From Oscillospiraceae bacterium (GTDB lineage: Bacteria; Bacillota; Clostridia; Oscillospirales; Ruminococcaceae), in contig CP107208.1 in assembly GCA_025758045.1 (NCBI GenBank), forward strand, positions 682,001 through 746,000: 64,000 bases of DNA, read 5' to 3'. Each line of letters opens with the position of its first letter. Within the stretch, counting starts at the first letter, position 1. Shown here one piece after another: positions 53,847 through 63,721 of the stretch. Under the pieces are notes generated by a model. That model did no database searches, was not told the DNA's origin, and saw nothing but the letters and a program-made list of their open reading frames with translations. The position numbers were made by a program, and so were the translations under genes.

Positions 53847-55655
53847 TCAGGAATCCGAATCCAGCTTCAGTACGGCGGTGAAGGCCTCGCTGGGCAGGGT
53901 CACGCTGCCCAGCTGGCGCATCTTCTTTTTGCCTTCCTTCTGCTTTTCCAGCAGCTTCTTCTTGCGGGTAATGTCGCCGCCGTAGCACTTGGCCAGCACG
54001 TCCTTGCGCATGGCCTTGACGGTCTCGCGGGCAATGACCTTGCCGCCCACGGCCGCCTGGATGGGGATCTCAAACAGCGCGCGGGGGATGTTCTCCTTCA
54101 GCTTCTCGCAGATGCGGCGGCCCTTGGCGTAGGCGTTGTCAGCGAAAACGATCATGGACAGCGCGTCCACCACCTCGCCGTTGAGCAAAAAGTCCAGACG
54201 AACCAGCTTACTCTCGTGCCAGTCCTCCCACTCATAGTCGTAGCTGGCGTAGCCGCGGCTGCGGGACTTGATGGCGTCAAAGAAGTCGTAGACGATCTCG
54301 CCCAAAGGTATCTGGTAATGCAGGTCCACGCGCGTTTCATCCATATACTTCATGTCAATGAGCACGCCGCGCTTGGCCTGGCAGAGGTCCATCAGCGGGC
54401 CGACGTAATCGTTGGGGGTGTAGATGTGGGCATTGACGAATGGCTCCTCAGACTTGACGATGCGGGTCGGGTCGGGGTAGGCCGAGGGGTTATCGATGAC
54501 CTCTATCGTGCCGTCGGTCAGGGTCAGGCGGTACTGGACGCCCGGCGTCGTGGTGATAAGATCGAGGTCAAACTCACGCTCCAACCGCTCGGTGATGATC
54601 TCCATGTGCAGCAGGCCCAGGAAACCGCAGCGGAAGCCAAAGCCCAGGGCGGCACTGGTTTCCGGCTCAAAACTCAGCGATGCATCGTTGAGCTGCAGTT
54701 TTTCCAGTGCGTCCTTCAGGTCTGGGTAGTCGGCGCCGTCTGCCGGGTAGATGCCGCAGAACACCATCGGGGTGACGGTGCGGAAACCGGGCATCGGCTC
54801 CGGCGTGGGGTTATTGGCCAGCGTAACAGTATCGCCCACACGGGTATCCCGCACGGTCTTGATGCTGGCGGTCAGGTAGCCGACCTCGCCAGCCTCCAGC
54901 TTCTCACAGGGGCTCAGCTGAGTGGCACCCATGCGGCCGACTTCCACCAGCTGGAACTCCGCGCCGGTGCTCATCAGACGGATGGTATCGCCGGGCTTGA
55001 CGGTGCCATCAAAGACGCGCACGTAGACGATAACGCCCTTGTAGCTGTCATAGATGGAATCGAAGATCAGTGCTTTCAGTGGCTTGTCGGGGTCGCCGGT
55101 GGGGCCGGGAATATCGCGGACCACACATTCCAGCACGTCCTTAACGCCGATGCCCAGCTTGGCCGAAACGCGGGGTGCTTCCATGCAGGGCAGACCGATG
55201 ACGTCCTCAACCTCTTTTGCCACGGCGTCGGGGTCGGCGCTGGGCAGGTCGATCTTGTTCAGGATGGGCACCACTTCCAGGTCGTGGTCCAGCGCCAGGT
55301 AGCAGTTGGCCAGCGTCTGTGCCTCCACGCCCTGGCTGGCGTCCACCACCAGCACCGCGCCTTCGCAGGCGGCCAGGCTGCGGCTGACCTCGTACTGGAA
55401 GTCCACATGGCCCGGGGTGTCGATCAGGTTGAACTCATAGGTCTCGCCGTCGTCGGCCTTATAGCGCATAGTCACGGCGCGGGCCTTGATGGTGATGCCG
55501 CGCTCCTTTTCCAGCTCCATGTTGTCCAGCACCTGGTCCGTCATGGTGCGCTTGTCGACGCTGTCGGTCAACTCCAGCATGCGGTCAGACAAGGTGGATT
55601 TGCCGTGGTCAATGTGGGCAACAATGCAGAAATTTCGGATATTTTTGCGGGCCAT
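53847..55655 (-). CDS. lepA: Elongation factor 4 (LepA)
   Basis: 602 aa. G1 AHIDHGKST, G3 DTPGHVDF, G4 NKIDLPSAD, and the LepA-specific C-terminal domain (KKKLLEKQKEGKKKMRQLG). A ribosomal GTPase that can back-translocate tRNAs under ionic stress. Start ATG overlaps the alr stop (TGATG); ggagga upstream. Confidence 0.97.
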   Translation of the reverse strand: MARKNIRNFCIVAHIDHGKSTLSDRMLELTDSVDKRTMTDQVLDNMELEKERGITIKARAVTMRYKADDGETYEFNLIDTPGHVDFQYEVSRSLAACEGAVLVVDASQGVEAQTLANCYLALDHDLEVVPILNKIDLPSADPDAVAKEVEDVIGLPCMEAPRVSAKLGIGVKDVLECVVRDIPGPTGDPDKPLKALIFDSIYDSYKGVIVYVRVFDGTVKPGDTIRLMSTGAEFQLVEVGRMGATQLSPCEKLEAGEVGYLTASIKTVRDTRVGDTVTLANNPTPEPMPGFRTVTPMVFCGIYPADGADYPDLKDALEKLQLNDASLSFEPETSAALGFGFRCGFLGLLHMEIITERLEREFDLDLITTTPGVQYRLTLTDGTIEVIDNPSAYPDPTRIVKSEEPFVNAHIYTPNDYVGPLMDLCQAKRGVLIDMKYMDETRVDLHYQIPLGEIVYDFFDAIKSRSRGYASYDYEWEDWHESKLVRLDFLLNGEVVDALSMIVFADNAYAKGRRICEKLKENIPRALFEIPIQAAVGGKVIARETVKAMRKDVLAKCYGGDITRKKKLLEKQKEGKKKMRQLGSVTLPSEAFTAVLKLDSDS

Positions 55656-56839
55656 CAGGTTTCCTCCAAATCGTTCCAGATCTTACAGACGGTGCCGTTT
55701 TCTTTATATACGCGGGGCACGCGGCGTGCCAGGCCGCATACGATCTCATAGTTGATGGTGTTGGTCTTTTTCGCGATGGTGTCGGCGGTATCCCCTGCAC
55801 CGGAGCCAAATACCACCACTTCATCCCCCATTTTTACCTCCGGGATGTTGGTAACGTCCACCAGCGTTTGATCCATGCAGACACGGCCCACCACGGGGGC
55901 GGGACGGCCGTGGATGCACATAACGCCCTGGCCCTGCCCACCGGACAGGGCGCGGGGATAGCCGTCAGCATAGCCGACACAAACCGTTGCCACCCGCATG
56001 GGGTGGTCCGCCGTGAAGGTCCGGCCGTAGCTCACACATTGGCCGGGCTGCAGCTCTTTCACAAAAGTGACGATACAATGCAGAGAAAGGGCAGGCTGCA
56101 GCTCCGGGAAGTGGGCATCCTCGCTGGGGTCCAGCCCATACAGGATAATGCCTGCGCGGGTCATATCCCGCCGCCATTCCGGGTGGCGCAGCTGCGCGGC
56201 CGAATTGGCGCAGTGCACCGTGCCGGTGGCATAGCCATCCGCCTGCAGGCGGTCCACCACGCGGGTAAACAGGTCATACTGTTCCTCCGTATAGGCCAGG
56301 TCATCCGGTGCATCGCTGTCTGCCACGGCAAAATGCTGGAAGATGCCGCAGATCGTAAGGCCCGGCAAAGCATACAGCGCCTCGACCTCACGGATGGTCT
56401 CTTCGAAACCCGAGCGTACCGCAAAGCCGATGCGGCCCATACCGGTGTCGATTTTAATATGAACCTTTACCCGCACCCCGGCCTGCACAGCAGCGGCCGA
56501 AAGCGCCTGGGCGTACTCCGTAGAGAAGCAGGCGGTGGCAATATCATCCTCCGCCAGCGTTGCAGCGTGGGCAGGGTCTGCATAACCCAGGATCAGGATG
56601 GGTATCGTAATGCCATGGTGGCGCAGATGATGCCCCTCGCCCAAGCTGCTTACCGCAAAACCGGCAACGCCTGCCTGCTGTACCGCCTTGGCGGTGGCTA
56701 CGTCACCGTGGCCGTAGGCATCGGCCTTGACAACGGCGCAGACCGGCCCGCCGACCGCCTGCCTGATGTATGCGAAATTGTGGCGCAGTGCATCCAGATC
56801 GATCTCAGCCCAGCAATGTTTTTCAAACTTCATATCCAT
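55655..56839 (-). CDS. alr: Alanine racemase
   Basis: 394 aa. PLP lysine in AVVKADAYGHG (Lys38), second catalytic base Tyr271 in SYGRTF, and GRVCMDQTLVDV near the C-terminus. It makes D-alanine for peptidoglycan. The start may be Met1 or Met3; aaagggg suits Met3 slightly better in spacing. One-base overlap with lepA gives a coupled pair. Confidence 0.96.
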   Translation of the reverse strand: MDMKFEKHCWAEIDLDALRHNFAYIRQAVGGPVCAVVKADAYGHGDVATAKAVQQAGVAGFAVSSLGEGHHLRHHGITIPILILGYADPAHAATLAEDDIATACFSTEYAQALSAAAVQAGVRVKVHIKIDTGMGRIGFAVRSGFEETIREVEALYALPGLTICGIFQHFAVADSDAPDDLAYTEEQYDLFTRVVDRLQADGYATGTVHCANSAAQLRHPEWRRDMTRAGIILYGLDPSEDAHFPELQPALSLHCIVTFVKELQPGQCVSYGRTFTADHPMRVATVCVGYADGYPRALSGGQGQGVMCIHGRPAPVVGRVCMDQTLVDVTNIPEVKMGDEVVVFGSGAGDTADTIAKKTNTINYEIVCGLARRVPRVYKENGTVCKIWNDLEET

Positions 56840-56924
56840 TCACCCCTTTATAGCCTATTCTCCCTGTCCTACCCTTTAAAAATTTATTATATCACACTTT
56901 CCCTGGCTGTACAATGACAGAAAA

Positions 56925-58214
56925 TCAGTTTTCCGCGTCGGAATCGGTCTCCGACCATTTGCCGTGGACGCGCTGCACGCCCACCACACGCAGTTTGGAG
57001 TGGAGGAAGTGCTGCTCGCGATACAGGCTGAAGTAGCTGGACATCATGTAGGAGACGGCACAGGCCAGGGCGAACAGCTCAATGTTCTGCCCGCCGAACA
57101 CCTCGATGGCCAGGCAGATGGACGCCAGCGGGCTGTTGGTACAGCCGCAGAACAGTGCCACCATGCCCAGCGCCGCGCCCAGGCCGGGGGCCAGCCCCAG
57201 CAGCGGGGCCACCGCGCAGCCAAAGGTCGCGCCGGTGAAGAAGATGGGTACGATCTCGCCGCCCTTGAACCCGGCCCCCAGTGTGATGCTGGTGAACAGC
57301 ATCTTGAGCAGGAAAGCATACGGCACCGCCTGCCCGGCGATGGCGGCTGCAATAACATTGGCGCCCGCGCCGTTGTAATCGGTGGTGCCCAGCAGGGTGG
57401 TCAGCGCGATGATAAGCGCACCGCCGACCACCACCCGCAGATAGGCATTGGGGAACAGCTTTTTATACAGCTTCGGCGCGGCGTGGATCACCTCACAGAA
57501 AGCAATGCTCAACGCGGCCAGCAGCAGGCCCAGCAGCAATACACGGATCAGGTTGCCCGGCGTAGGGGCGGCATAGTCGGCCACCGCAAAGGCGGTGGGG
57601 GCCAGCCCCATACCGCTGCTGATCCACACGCCGATCAGCGCCGAGATCAGGCAGGGCAGCAGCGCTGCGTACTGCATGGAGCCGACGTCGACGACTTCCA
57701 GCGTAAATACGGTAGCGGCCAGCGGCGTACCAAATACAGCGGAAAACGCCCCCGCCATGCCGCACATGGTCATCAGGCGGCAGTCCCGGGCCTCCAGCTG
57801 CAGTCTCCTGCCGATCTGCCCGGACAGTGAACCCCCCAGCAGCAAGGCAGCGCCCTCACGGCCGCTGGAACCGCCGAACAAATGGGTGATGACGGTAGTT
57901 ACAAAGATGAGCGGGGCGGTACGAAGGGAAAGTGGCTTATGCTCCCGCACCGCGACAAAAATTTGGTTGGTGGAGCCGCCGCCATCAGGGTCAAAATGCT
58001 GGTACAGGAACACGATGACCAGGCCGCCCAGCGGCAGCAGATAGATCAACCGCGGGTCAGCCGTGCGCAGGGCGGTCACTTTGTTGAGCGCCAGCCCAAA
58101 CATTGCGCCAAACGGCCCCACTACACAGCCCACCAGCGCAGCCAGGATCACCCATTTAAAACAGACATACAGGTACCCCAGGCTGCTGCGCAGATACCGC
58201 AAGATTTTTTTCAT
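56925..58214 (-). CDS. ClC-family chloride channel/antiporter
   Basis: 429 aa, about ten membrane helices. GGSSGREGA holds the gating glutamate motif (GREGP in others). The first anion-site loop reads GGGSTNQIF, unlike the usual GSGIP, so anion preference may differ. GFKGGEIVPIFFTGA and AVFGTPLAATVF also match the family. Start 58214 set by ggaggt; upstream frame rejected. Possibly chloride or fluoride export. Confidence 0.88.
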   Translation of the reverse strand: MKKILRYLRSSLGYLYVCFKWVILAALVGCVVGPFGAMFGLALNKVTALRTADPRLIYLLPLGGLVIVFLYQHFDPDGGGSTNQIFVAVREHKPLSLRTAPLIFVTTVITHLFGGSSGREGAALLLGGSLSGQIGRRLQLEARDCRLMTMCGMAGAFSAVFGTPLAATVFTLEVVDVGSMQYAALLPCLISALIGVWISSGMGLAPTAFAVADYAAPTPGNLIRVLLLGLLLAALSIAFCEVIHAAPKLYKKLFPNAYLRVVVGGALIIALTTLLGTTDYNGAGANVIAAAIAGQAVPYAFLLKMLFTSITLGAGFKGGEIVPIFFTGATFGCAVAPLLGLAPGLGAALGMVALFCGCTNSPLASICLAIEVFGGQNIELFALACAVSYMMSSYFSLYREQHFLHSKLRVVGVQRVHGKWSETDSDAEN

Positions 58215-58288
58215 AGACGACCTCCCCAAGGCAACAAAATACACCCACTGATTATACTCCCGCCGGGGGAAAAAGACAACATCTGCCA

Positions 58289-58328
58289 AAACAGGACTGG
58301 CGTTGCCTGTGCGATGCCAGCCCTGTTT
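58289..58328 (-). terminator. MATE gene terminator
   Basis: 13-bp stem with one mismatch (AAACAGG-CTGGC/GCCAG-CCTGTTT) and TTTT on the - strand. Confidence 0.7.
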
Positions 58329-58350
58329 GACTTGTTTACAATATGCGTTG

Positions 58351-59712
58351 TTACGCCGTCACCGGCTGCTGATTGAAAATTTTCATCGATTGTTTGTAGC
58401 AGTGGATGAAGTAGATAATTTCGGCAAAGCCCGTCAACGCCCAGGAGCAGGGGTAGAGCAGATACAGCGCCGGAATGGTGTGGAAGCAGGCGAAGATCGT
58501 GTAGACCCACGCCACGCGGAAGACGCAGGACCCCATAATAACGATGATGGTCGGTACCACGGTTTTGCCAAGGCCCCGGGAGGCGGCGATGGTGCAGTCC
58601 ATAAAGGCAGAGATGCAGTAGGCCAGGCCCATGACCATGATGCGCTTCATGCCGGCGTCGATGACGTCCGGCTCGGTGGTGAAAAGCGCGAGGAACTGCC
58701 GCCCGAAGAGCAGCAGCCCGCCGCCCAGCACCAGGCCCACACCGAAGCCGTAGGCCAGGCTGATGAAGTAACTTTTCTTCACGCGGTCGACCTTGCCCGC
58801 GCCGTAGTTCTGGCTCATGAAGCTGGCACAGGCCATGTAGAAGGCGGCCATAGCGTCGTAGATCATGGCGTCGGCATTGGCAGCGGCCGAGTTGCCCTTG
58901 ACCATCAGCGAGTCAAAGGAGTTGACGCCCGCCTGGATGAACAGGTTGGCGATGGCAAAAACTGCGTTCTGGAACCCGGCAGGCACACCCAGCAGCAGGA
59001 TGCGCTTGGTCATACCCAGGTCCAGCTTGATAGCGTGCAGGTCCAGTGCGTAGCAATCCTGCACTTTGGTCAGTGCGCGCAGAATCAGCCCGGCAGACAC
59101 GCACTGGGAGATGGCACTGGCCAGCGCCACGCCCATGACGTTGAGCTGGCAGACGATAACGAAAAACAAGTTGAGGCCGATGTTCAGCGCACCGGCGATA
59201 GACAGGTAGACCAGCGGCTTTTTCGTGTCACCGATGGCACTGAACACCGCGTTGCCGAAGTTATACAGCGCCAGGGCGGGCATACCCAAAAAGTACACGC
59301 GCAGGTACAAAATAGCACCGGGCAGCAGGTCCGGCTTGGTGTTGAGCAGTTCCAGCAGCGCAGGCGACCCCAGCAGGCCGACAAACAGCAGAATGACACC
59401 CGCAATAAAGCTGATGATGAGTGCCGAATGGACGGTCTTTTTGACATCGCCCGGGTGCTTGGCGCCGTAAAAGCGGGCCACCAGCACATTGATGCCGTTG
59501 CTCAGGCCGATCAAAAAGCCGGTGAACAGCGTGACAAAGATACTGGTGGACCCCACCGCGCCCAGCGCCGTAGACCCAGCAAACCGCCCGACGACCGCCA
59601 CGTCTGACATGTTGAACAGCACCTGCAGCAGGTTGGACAGGGCCAGCGGCAGGCTGACGAGGAGGATCTGCTTCGCCAGCGGTCCCTCGGTCAGGGTTTT
59701 TGCATTTTTCAT
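58351..59712 (-). CDS. MATE-family efflux transporter
   Basis: 453 aa, twelve predicted membrane helices in two related halves. Each half carries the MATE-type signature near its first helices (SLPLALSNLLQVLFNMSDVAVVGRFAG; LGVPAGFQNAVFAIANLFIQ written in parts). It exports cationic compounds using sodium or proton gradients. Substrate unknown. Its own upstream region; terminator downstream. Confidence 0.93.
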   Translation of the reverse strand: MKNAKTLTEGPLAKQILLVSLPLALSNLLQVLFNMSDVAVVGRFAGSTALGAVGSTSIFVTLFTGFLIGLSNGINVLVARFYGAKHPGDVKKTVHSALIISFIAGVILLFVGLLGSPALLELLNTKPDLLPGAILYLRVYFLGMPALALYNFGNAVFSAIGDTKKPLVYLSIAGALNIGLNLFFVIVCQLNVMGVALASAISQCVSAGLILRALTKVQDCYALDLHAIKLDLGMTKRILLLGVPAGFQNAVFAIANLFIQAGVNSFDSLMVKGNSAAANADAMIYDAMAAFYMACASFMSQNYGAGKVDRVKKSYFISLAYGFGVGLVLGGGLLLFGRQFLALFTTEPDVIDAGMKRIMVMGLAYCISAFMDCTIAASRGLGKTVVPTIIVIMGSCVFRVAWVYTIFACFHTIPALYLLYPCSWALTGFAEIIYFIHCYKQSMKIFNQQPVTA

Positions 59713-59849
59713 GGTTCCGATTTCCTCAATTTTTCCTTACACAACACCCCCGCATTGGGGCGAACATTCCTGATTATAGCAAGTTTTTATGCCTTTGGAA
59801 AGAGGTTTTTGCCAGATTTTGGCGGTTTTTAAAAAACAGCAAAAAAAGA

Positions 59850-59874
59850 ACCGCCCGGCGCAAAATCGGGCGGT
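59850..59874 (-). terminator. V-ATPase operon terminator
   Basis: 8-bp stem ACCGCCCG/CGGGCGGT with 9-nt loop, followed on the - strand by TTCTTTTTTT. Confidence 0.85.
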
Positions 59875-59900
59875 CTTTTTATCTGCAAAATCAGGGAAAA

Positions 59901-60530
59901 TCAGGCTTCTTCAGCCTGTTTTTCTTTTTGGGCCTTGATGACTTTCAGGCGGCTGAATTCTTCGCGTTCGCGCTCGCCCAGCACCTCGTCGATGGACTTG
60001 ATGGTCTTTTGCATCTGGGGGATCTGGACGTTGCCCAGGGCGTTAGCACGCTTCTGGGTCTTTTGGATGGCCTCGGCCAGGCGGATGACGCTGGTCTCCA
60101 CTTCGGTCAGCTCCACCGTCAGGGTCTTGACCTCGTTGAATTTGAGGTAGGCCACATCCAGCGTGCCGTTGGTGGACTCCAGATCATAATAAATGCCCAA
60201 AGGCGAGGTCGTCTGCAGCGAGAGGGTGGGCAGTTCCACGCCCATGACGCTGCGGGTGCTCAGCCGCAGGCCGTATTCTACGGGCACGCCGCCGGCGTAC
60301 TCCCCCACCGAGCCCAGCATGATGTTGGCTTTCTGCAGGGCGTCATACGCCTCGGCGTAGGCAGCCGAGATGCGGTCCTGGATGCCTGCGGCGCGGTCGA
60401 TGAGCTGCATCATTTCGCGCACAAGGATGTTGCGCTTGCGGTCCATCAGGTCATAGCCCTGCTCCGCCAGCGCCAGGCTGCGCTTGGTAGCCATCAGGTT
60501 TGATTTTGTGGGGAAAACCTGCTGTGCCAT
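59901..60530 (-). CDS. atpD: V-type ATP synthase subunit D
   Basis: 209 aa coiled-coil rotor subunit. N-terminal FPTKSNLMATKRSLALAEQGYDLMDRKR is typical; the C-terminal helix (RVNALE-type, here QKRANALGNVQIPQM) closes the coiled coil. The central stalk links the A3B3 head to the membrane ring. RBS aaaggag. Last gene of the operon, 12 bp after subunit B. Confidence 0.95.
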   Translation of the reverse strand: MAQQVFPTKSNLMATKRSLALAEQGYDLMDRKRNILVREMMQLIDRAAGIQDRISAAYAEAYDALQKANIMLGSVGEYAGGVPVEYGLRLSTRSVMGVELPTLSLQTTSPLGIYYDLESTNGTLDVAYLKFNEVKTLTVELTEVETSVIRLAEAIQKTQKRANALGNVQIPQMQKTIKSIDEVLGEREREEFSRLKVIKAQKEKQAEEA

Positions 60531-60542
60531 GGTAAACTCCTT

Positions 60543-61940
60543 TTATTGCTTTGCGTGCTTGGCAATGCGGGCCTTGGCAGGCTCGTAGTACTTGTCCAGC
60601 GTAGCATCATCGCAGCGGTCCAGCGCGGCGCGGGGCAGTGCAGCCAACAGCTCCCAGCCCAGGTCCAGCGTTTGCTCCATGGTGCGGTCGGTGTTGCCCT
60701 GGCCGATGAACTCCTGCTCAAAGGCACGGCCAAAGGCCATCAGCTGCTTGTCGGACTCGGAAAGTTCTTCCTCGCCGATAACGCTGGCCAAAGCCTTAGC
60801 ATCCTGCACCTTAGCGTAGCAGGCAAACAGCTGGTTGGACAGGGTGACGTGATCCTCGCGGGTGTAACCGGCGCCGATGCCGTCCTTCATCAGACGGGAC
60901 AGGCTGGGCAGCACGGAGACCGGCGGATACAGGCCGGTGGCGTCCATACCACGGTCCAGCACGATCTGGCCCTCGGTAATATAACCGGTCAGGTCGGGGA
61001 TGGGGTGGGTGATGTCGTCGCCGGGCATGGTCAAAATGGGGATCTGGGTGACAGAACCCTTGCTGCCCTTGATGATACCGGCGCGCTCGTACAGGCTGGC
61101 CAGGTCAGAATACAGGTAGCCGGGGAAACCCTTACGGCCGGGGATCTCGCCCTTGGAGGAGGAGAACTCGCGCAGAGCCTCGCAATAGCTGGTCATATCG
61201 GTCAAGATGACCAGCACGTTCTTGTTCAGGTCAAAGGCCAGATACTCGGCCACCGTCAGGGCGGCGCGCGGGGTGATGATACGCTCGATGATGGGGTCGT
61301 TGGCCAGGTTCAGCAGCATGACCACGCGCTCCATCGCGCCGCAGCTCTCGAAAGACTCCCGAAAGTAGGCGGCAACGTCGTTTTTGACGCCCATAGCGGC
61401 AAAGACGATGGCGAAGTCCGAGCCATCGGCCACGCTGGCCTGACGGACGATCTGGACGGCCAGCTCGTTGTGCTTCATGCCGGAGCCGGAGAAGATGGGC
61501 AGCTTCTGGCCGCGGATCAGCGTGGCCAGGCAGTCGATGGAAGAAATGCCGGTGTGGATGTAGTTACGCGGATACACACGGCTGACGGGGTTGATAGGTG
61601 CGCCGTTGACATCGCGGCGGGCGGTGGGGTAAATGTCGCCCAGACCGTCGATGGGGCGGCCCAGGCCGTCCAGCACACGGCCGGGCAGCTCGGGGCTGAG
61701 GTCCATCATCATGGGATGGCCGGTCAGCACCGTGCGGTTGTTGACCAGGCTTAAGCCGCGGGTGCCCTCGAACACCTGGATGATGCAGCGGTCGCCTTCG
61801 ACCTCAACCACACGGCCCACGCGGGTGGAGCCGTCATCCAGATGCAGCTCGGCCATTTCGTCATACTGCACGCCTTTTACGCCGTCCAGCACGACCAGAC
61901 TGCCGTTGATTTGGGAAAGTCCGATATGTTCCAGAATCAT
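60543..61940 (-). CDS. atpB: V-type ATP synthase subunit B
   Basis: 465 aa non-catalytic nucleotide-binding subunit. FEGTRGL, RVLDGLGRPIDGL, PIFSGSGMKHNELA (in place of a P-loop), and ERAGIIKGSKGSVTQIPIL. It alternates with A in the A3B3 head. RBS gaggaggg. Between A (15 bp upstream) and D. Confidence 0.97.
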   Translation of the reverse strand: MILEHIGLSQINGSLVVLDGVKGVQYDEMAELHLDDGSTRVGRVVEVEGDRCIIQVFEGTRGLSLVNNRTVLTGHPMMMDLSPELPGRVLDGLGRPIDGLGDIYPTARRDVNGAPINPVSRVYPRNYIHTGISSIDCLATLIRGQKLPIFSGSGMKHNELAVQIVRQASVADGSDFAIVFAAMGVKNDVAAYFRESFESCGAMERVVMLLNLANDPIIERIITPRAALTVAEYLAFDLNKNVLVILTDMTSYCEALREFSSSKGEIPGRKGFPGYLYSDLASLYERAGIIKGSKGSVTQIPILTMPGDDITHPIPDLTGYITEGQIVLDRGMDATGLYPPVSVLPSLSRLMKDGIGAGYTREDHVTLSNQLFACYAKVQDAKALASVIGEEELSESDKQLMAFGRAFEQEFIGQGNTDRTMEQTLDLGWELLAALPRAALDRCDDATLDKYYEPAKARIAKHAKQ

Positions 61941-61955
61941 GTTATTCCCTCCTCA

Positions 61956-63710
61956 TCAGCCCTGGGCCACAGCGGCCAGTTTGGCATCGATGTCTTTCTG
62001 CATGGCGTCCAGCTTCGAGAAGTCGTCGTTGGGCACCTCATACTTCATTTTGACCAGCTCATCAAACAGGCCGGTGGCCAGCAGACGGCTGACCGGCACC
62101 TGCTTGGCGACCAGCGCTGCACACTTATCGTACAGGTACAGGATGGTCTCCATCATCTTCAGCTGCTTTTCCAGCGGCACGTAGGTATCCACGGCGTGGA
62201 AAGCGTTCTGCTGCAGGAAGCCGACGCGGATAACACGAGCGATCTCGATGGTCAATTTCTGGTCGTCGGGCAGCACGTCCGAGCCGATCAGCTTGACGAT
62301 CTGCATCAGGTTATTTTCCTGCAGCAGCAGGTTGGCGACGCGCTCACGGCAGGACATAAAGTCATGGCCGACGTTATCGTAGTACCAGCTGCCCAGATCG
62401 CCCAGGTATTCACTGTAAGAATCGTTCCAGTTGATGGCCGGATAGTGGCGGGCGTAAGCCAGGGACTTATCCAGTGCCCAGAAGCAGCGGGTGAAACGCT
62501 TGGTGTTCTGGGTGACAGGCTCGGAGAAATCGTTGCCCTGGGGGCTGACAGCGCCGATGACGGAGACGGAACCTTCGGCACCGTTCAGCGTCTTGACATA
62601 ACCGGCACGCTCGTAGAACTCTGCCAGACGGCTGGGCAGGTAGGCGGGGTAGCCTTCATCGGCGGGCATCTCCTCCAAACGGCCGCTGATCTCACGCAGA
62701 GCCTCGGCCCAACGGGAGGTGGAGTCAGCCATCATGGCGGTGTGGTAGCCCATGTCGCGGTAGTACTCGGCCAGCGTGATACCGGTGTAGATAGAAGCCT
62801 CACGGGCGGCAACAGGCATGTTGGACGTGTTGGCGATCAGCACGGTACGGTCCATCAGGCTCTTGCCGGTGCGGGGGTCCACCAGTTCGCTGAACTCCTG
62901 CAAGGCCTGGGTCATCTCGTTGCCGCGTTCGCCGCAGCCGACGTAGATGATGATGTCGGCATCGCACCACTTTGCGATCTGGTGCTGGGTCATGGTCTTG
63001 CCGGTACCGAAACCGCCGGGGATGGCAGCGGCGCCGCCCTTGGCCAGCGGGAACATAGTATCAATAACACGCTGACCGGTGATCAGCGGGCGGGGCGAGG
63101 TCATACGCTCGGCCGCCGGGCGCGGGGTACGGATAGGCCACTTCTGGCACAGGGTCAGGGTGTGTTCCCTGCCCTTGGCGTCGGTCAGCTTGACGATGGG
63201 GTCGTTGACGGTGTAGCTGCCGTTCTCGGCAGCCCAGGTCACGGTACCGCAAACCTCCGGCGGGACCATGCAGCGGTGCTGGATGGCCGGGGTCTCGGGG
63301 CAGGTGGCGTAGATCTGGCCGCCGGTCAGGGTATCCCCTGCTTTAACGTTGACGGTCACATCCCACTTGGCGGCGGTATCCAGAGAAGGCTCGTGTGCAC
63401 CGCGCTCGATAAAGCTGCCCATATGGCTCTCGATGGCGGGCAGCGGGCGCTGGATGCCATCGTAGATATTGCGCAGGATGCCGGGGCCCAGCGTAACGGA
63501 CAGCGGGCCGCCGGTGCTTTCGACAGGCTCGCCGGCTTTCAGGCCGCCGGTCTCCTCGTAAACCTGGATGGTGGTCTCTTTATCGTTCATGCGGATGACC
63601 TCGCCTACCAGGCGGGATTTGCCCACATAGACCATTTCCATCATAGCCAGGTCGGTTTTGCCCTTGATGGTAACAACGGGGCCGTTGATGCTGTAAATTT
63701 TATTTTCCAT
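61956..63710 (-). CDS. atpA: V-type ATP synthase catalytic subunit A
   Basis: 584 aa from ATG 63710 (GAGGGG 8 nt upstream; an in-frame TTG at 63725 is less likely). P-loop GGFGTGKT, the V/A-type non-homologous insert, and DSTSRWAEALREISGRLEEMP. It hydrolyses or makes ATP coupled to H+ or Na+ movement. Closely packed with E and B. Confidence 0.97.
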   Translation of the reverse strand: MENKIYSINGPVVTIKGKTDLAMMEMVYVGKSRLVGEVIRMNDKETTIQVYEETGGLKAGEPVESTGGPLSVTLGPGILRNIYDGIQRPLPAIESHMGSFIERGAHEPSLDTAAKWDVTVNVKAGDTLTGGQIYATCPETPAIQHRCMVPPEVCGTVTWAAENGSYTVNDPIVKLTDAKGREHTLTLCQKWPIRTPRPAAERMTSPRPLITGQRVIDTMFPLAKGGAAAIPGGFGTGKTMTQHQIAKWCDADIIIYVGCGERGNEMTQALQEFSELVDPRTGKSLMDRTVLIANTSNMPVAAREASIYTGITLAEYYRDMGYHTAMMADSTSRWAEALREISGRLEEMPADEGYPAYLPSRLAEFYERAGYVKTLNGAEGSVSVIGAVSPQGNDFSEPVTQNTKRFTRCFWALDKSLAYARHYPAINWNDSYSEYLGDLGSWYYDNVGHDFMSCRERVANLLLQENNLMQIVKLIGSDVLPDDQKLTIEIARVIRVGFLQQNAFHAVDTYVPLEKQLKMMETILYLYDKCAALVAKQVPVSRLLATGLFDELVKMKYEVPNDDFSKLDAMQKDIDAKLAAVAQG

Positions 63711-63721
63711 AGCTTTGCCCC

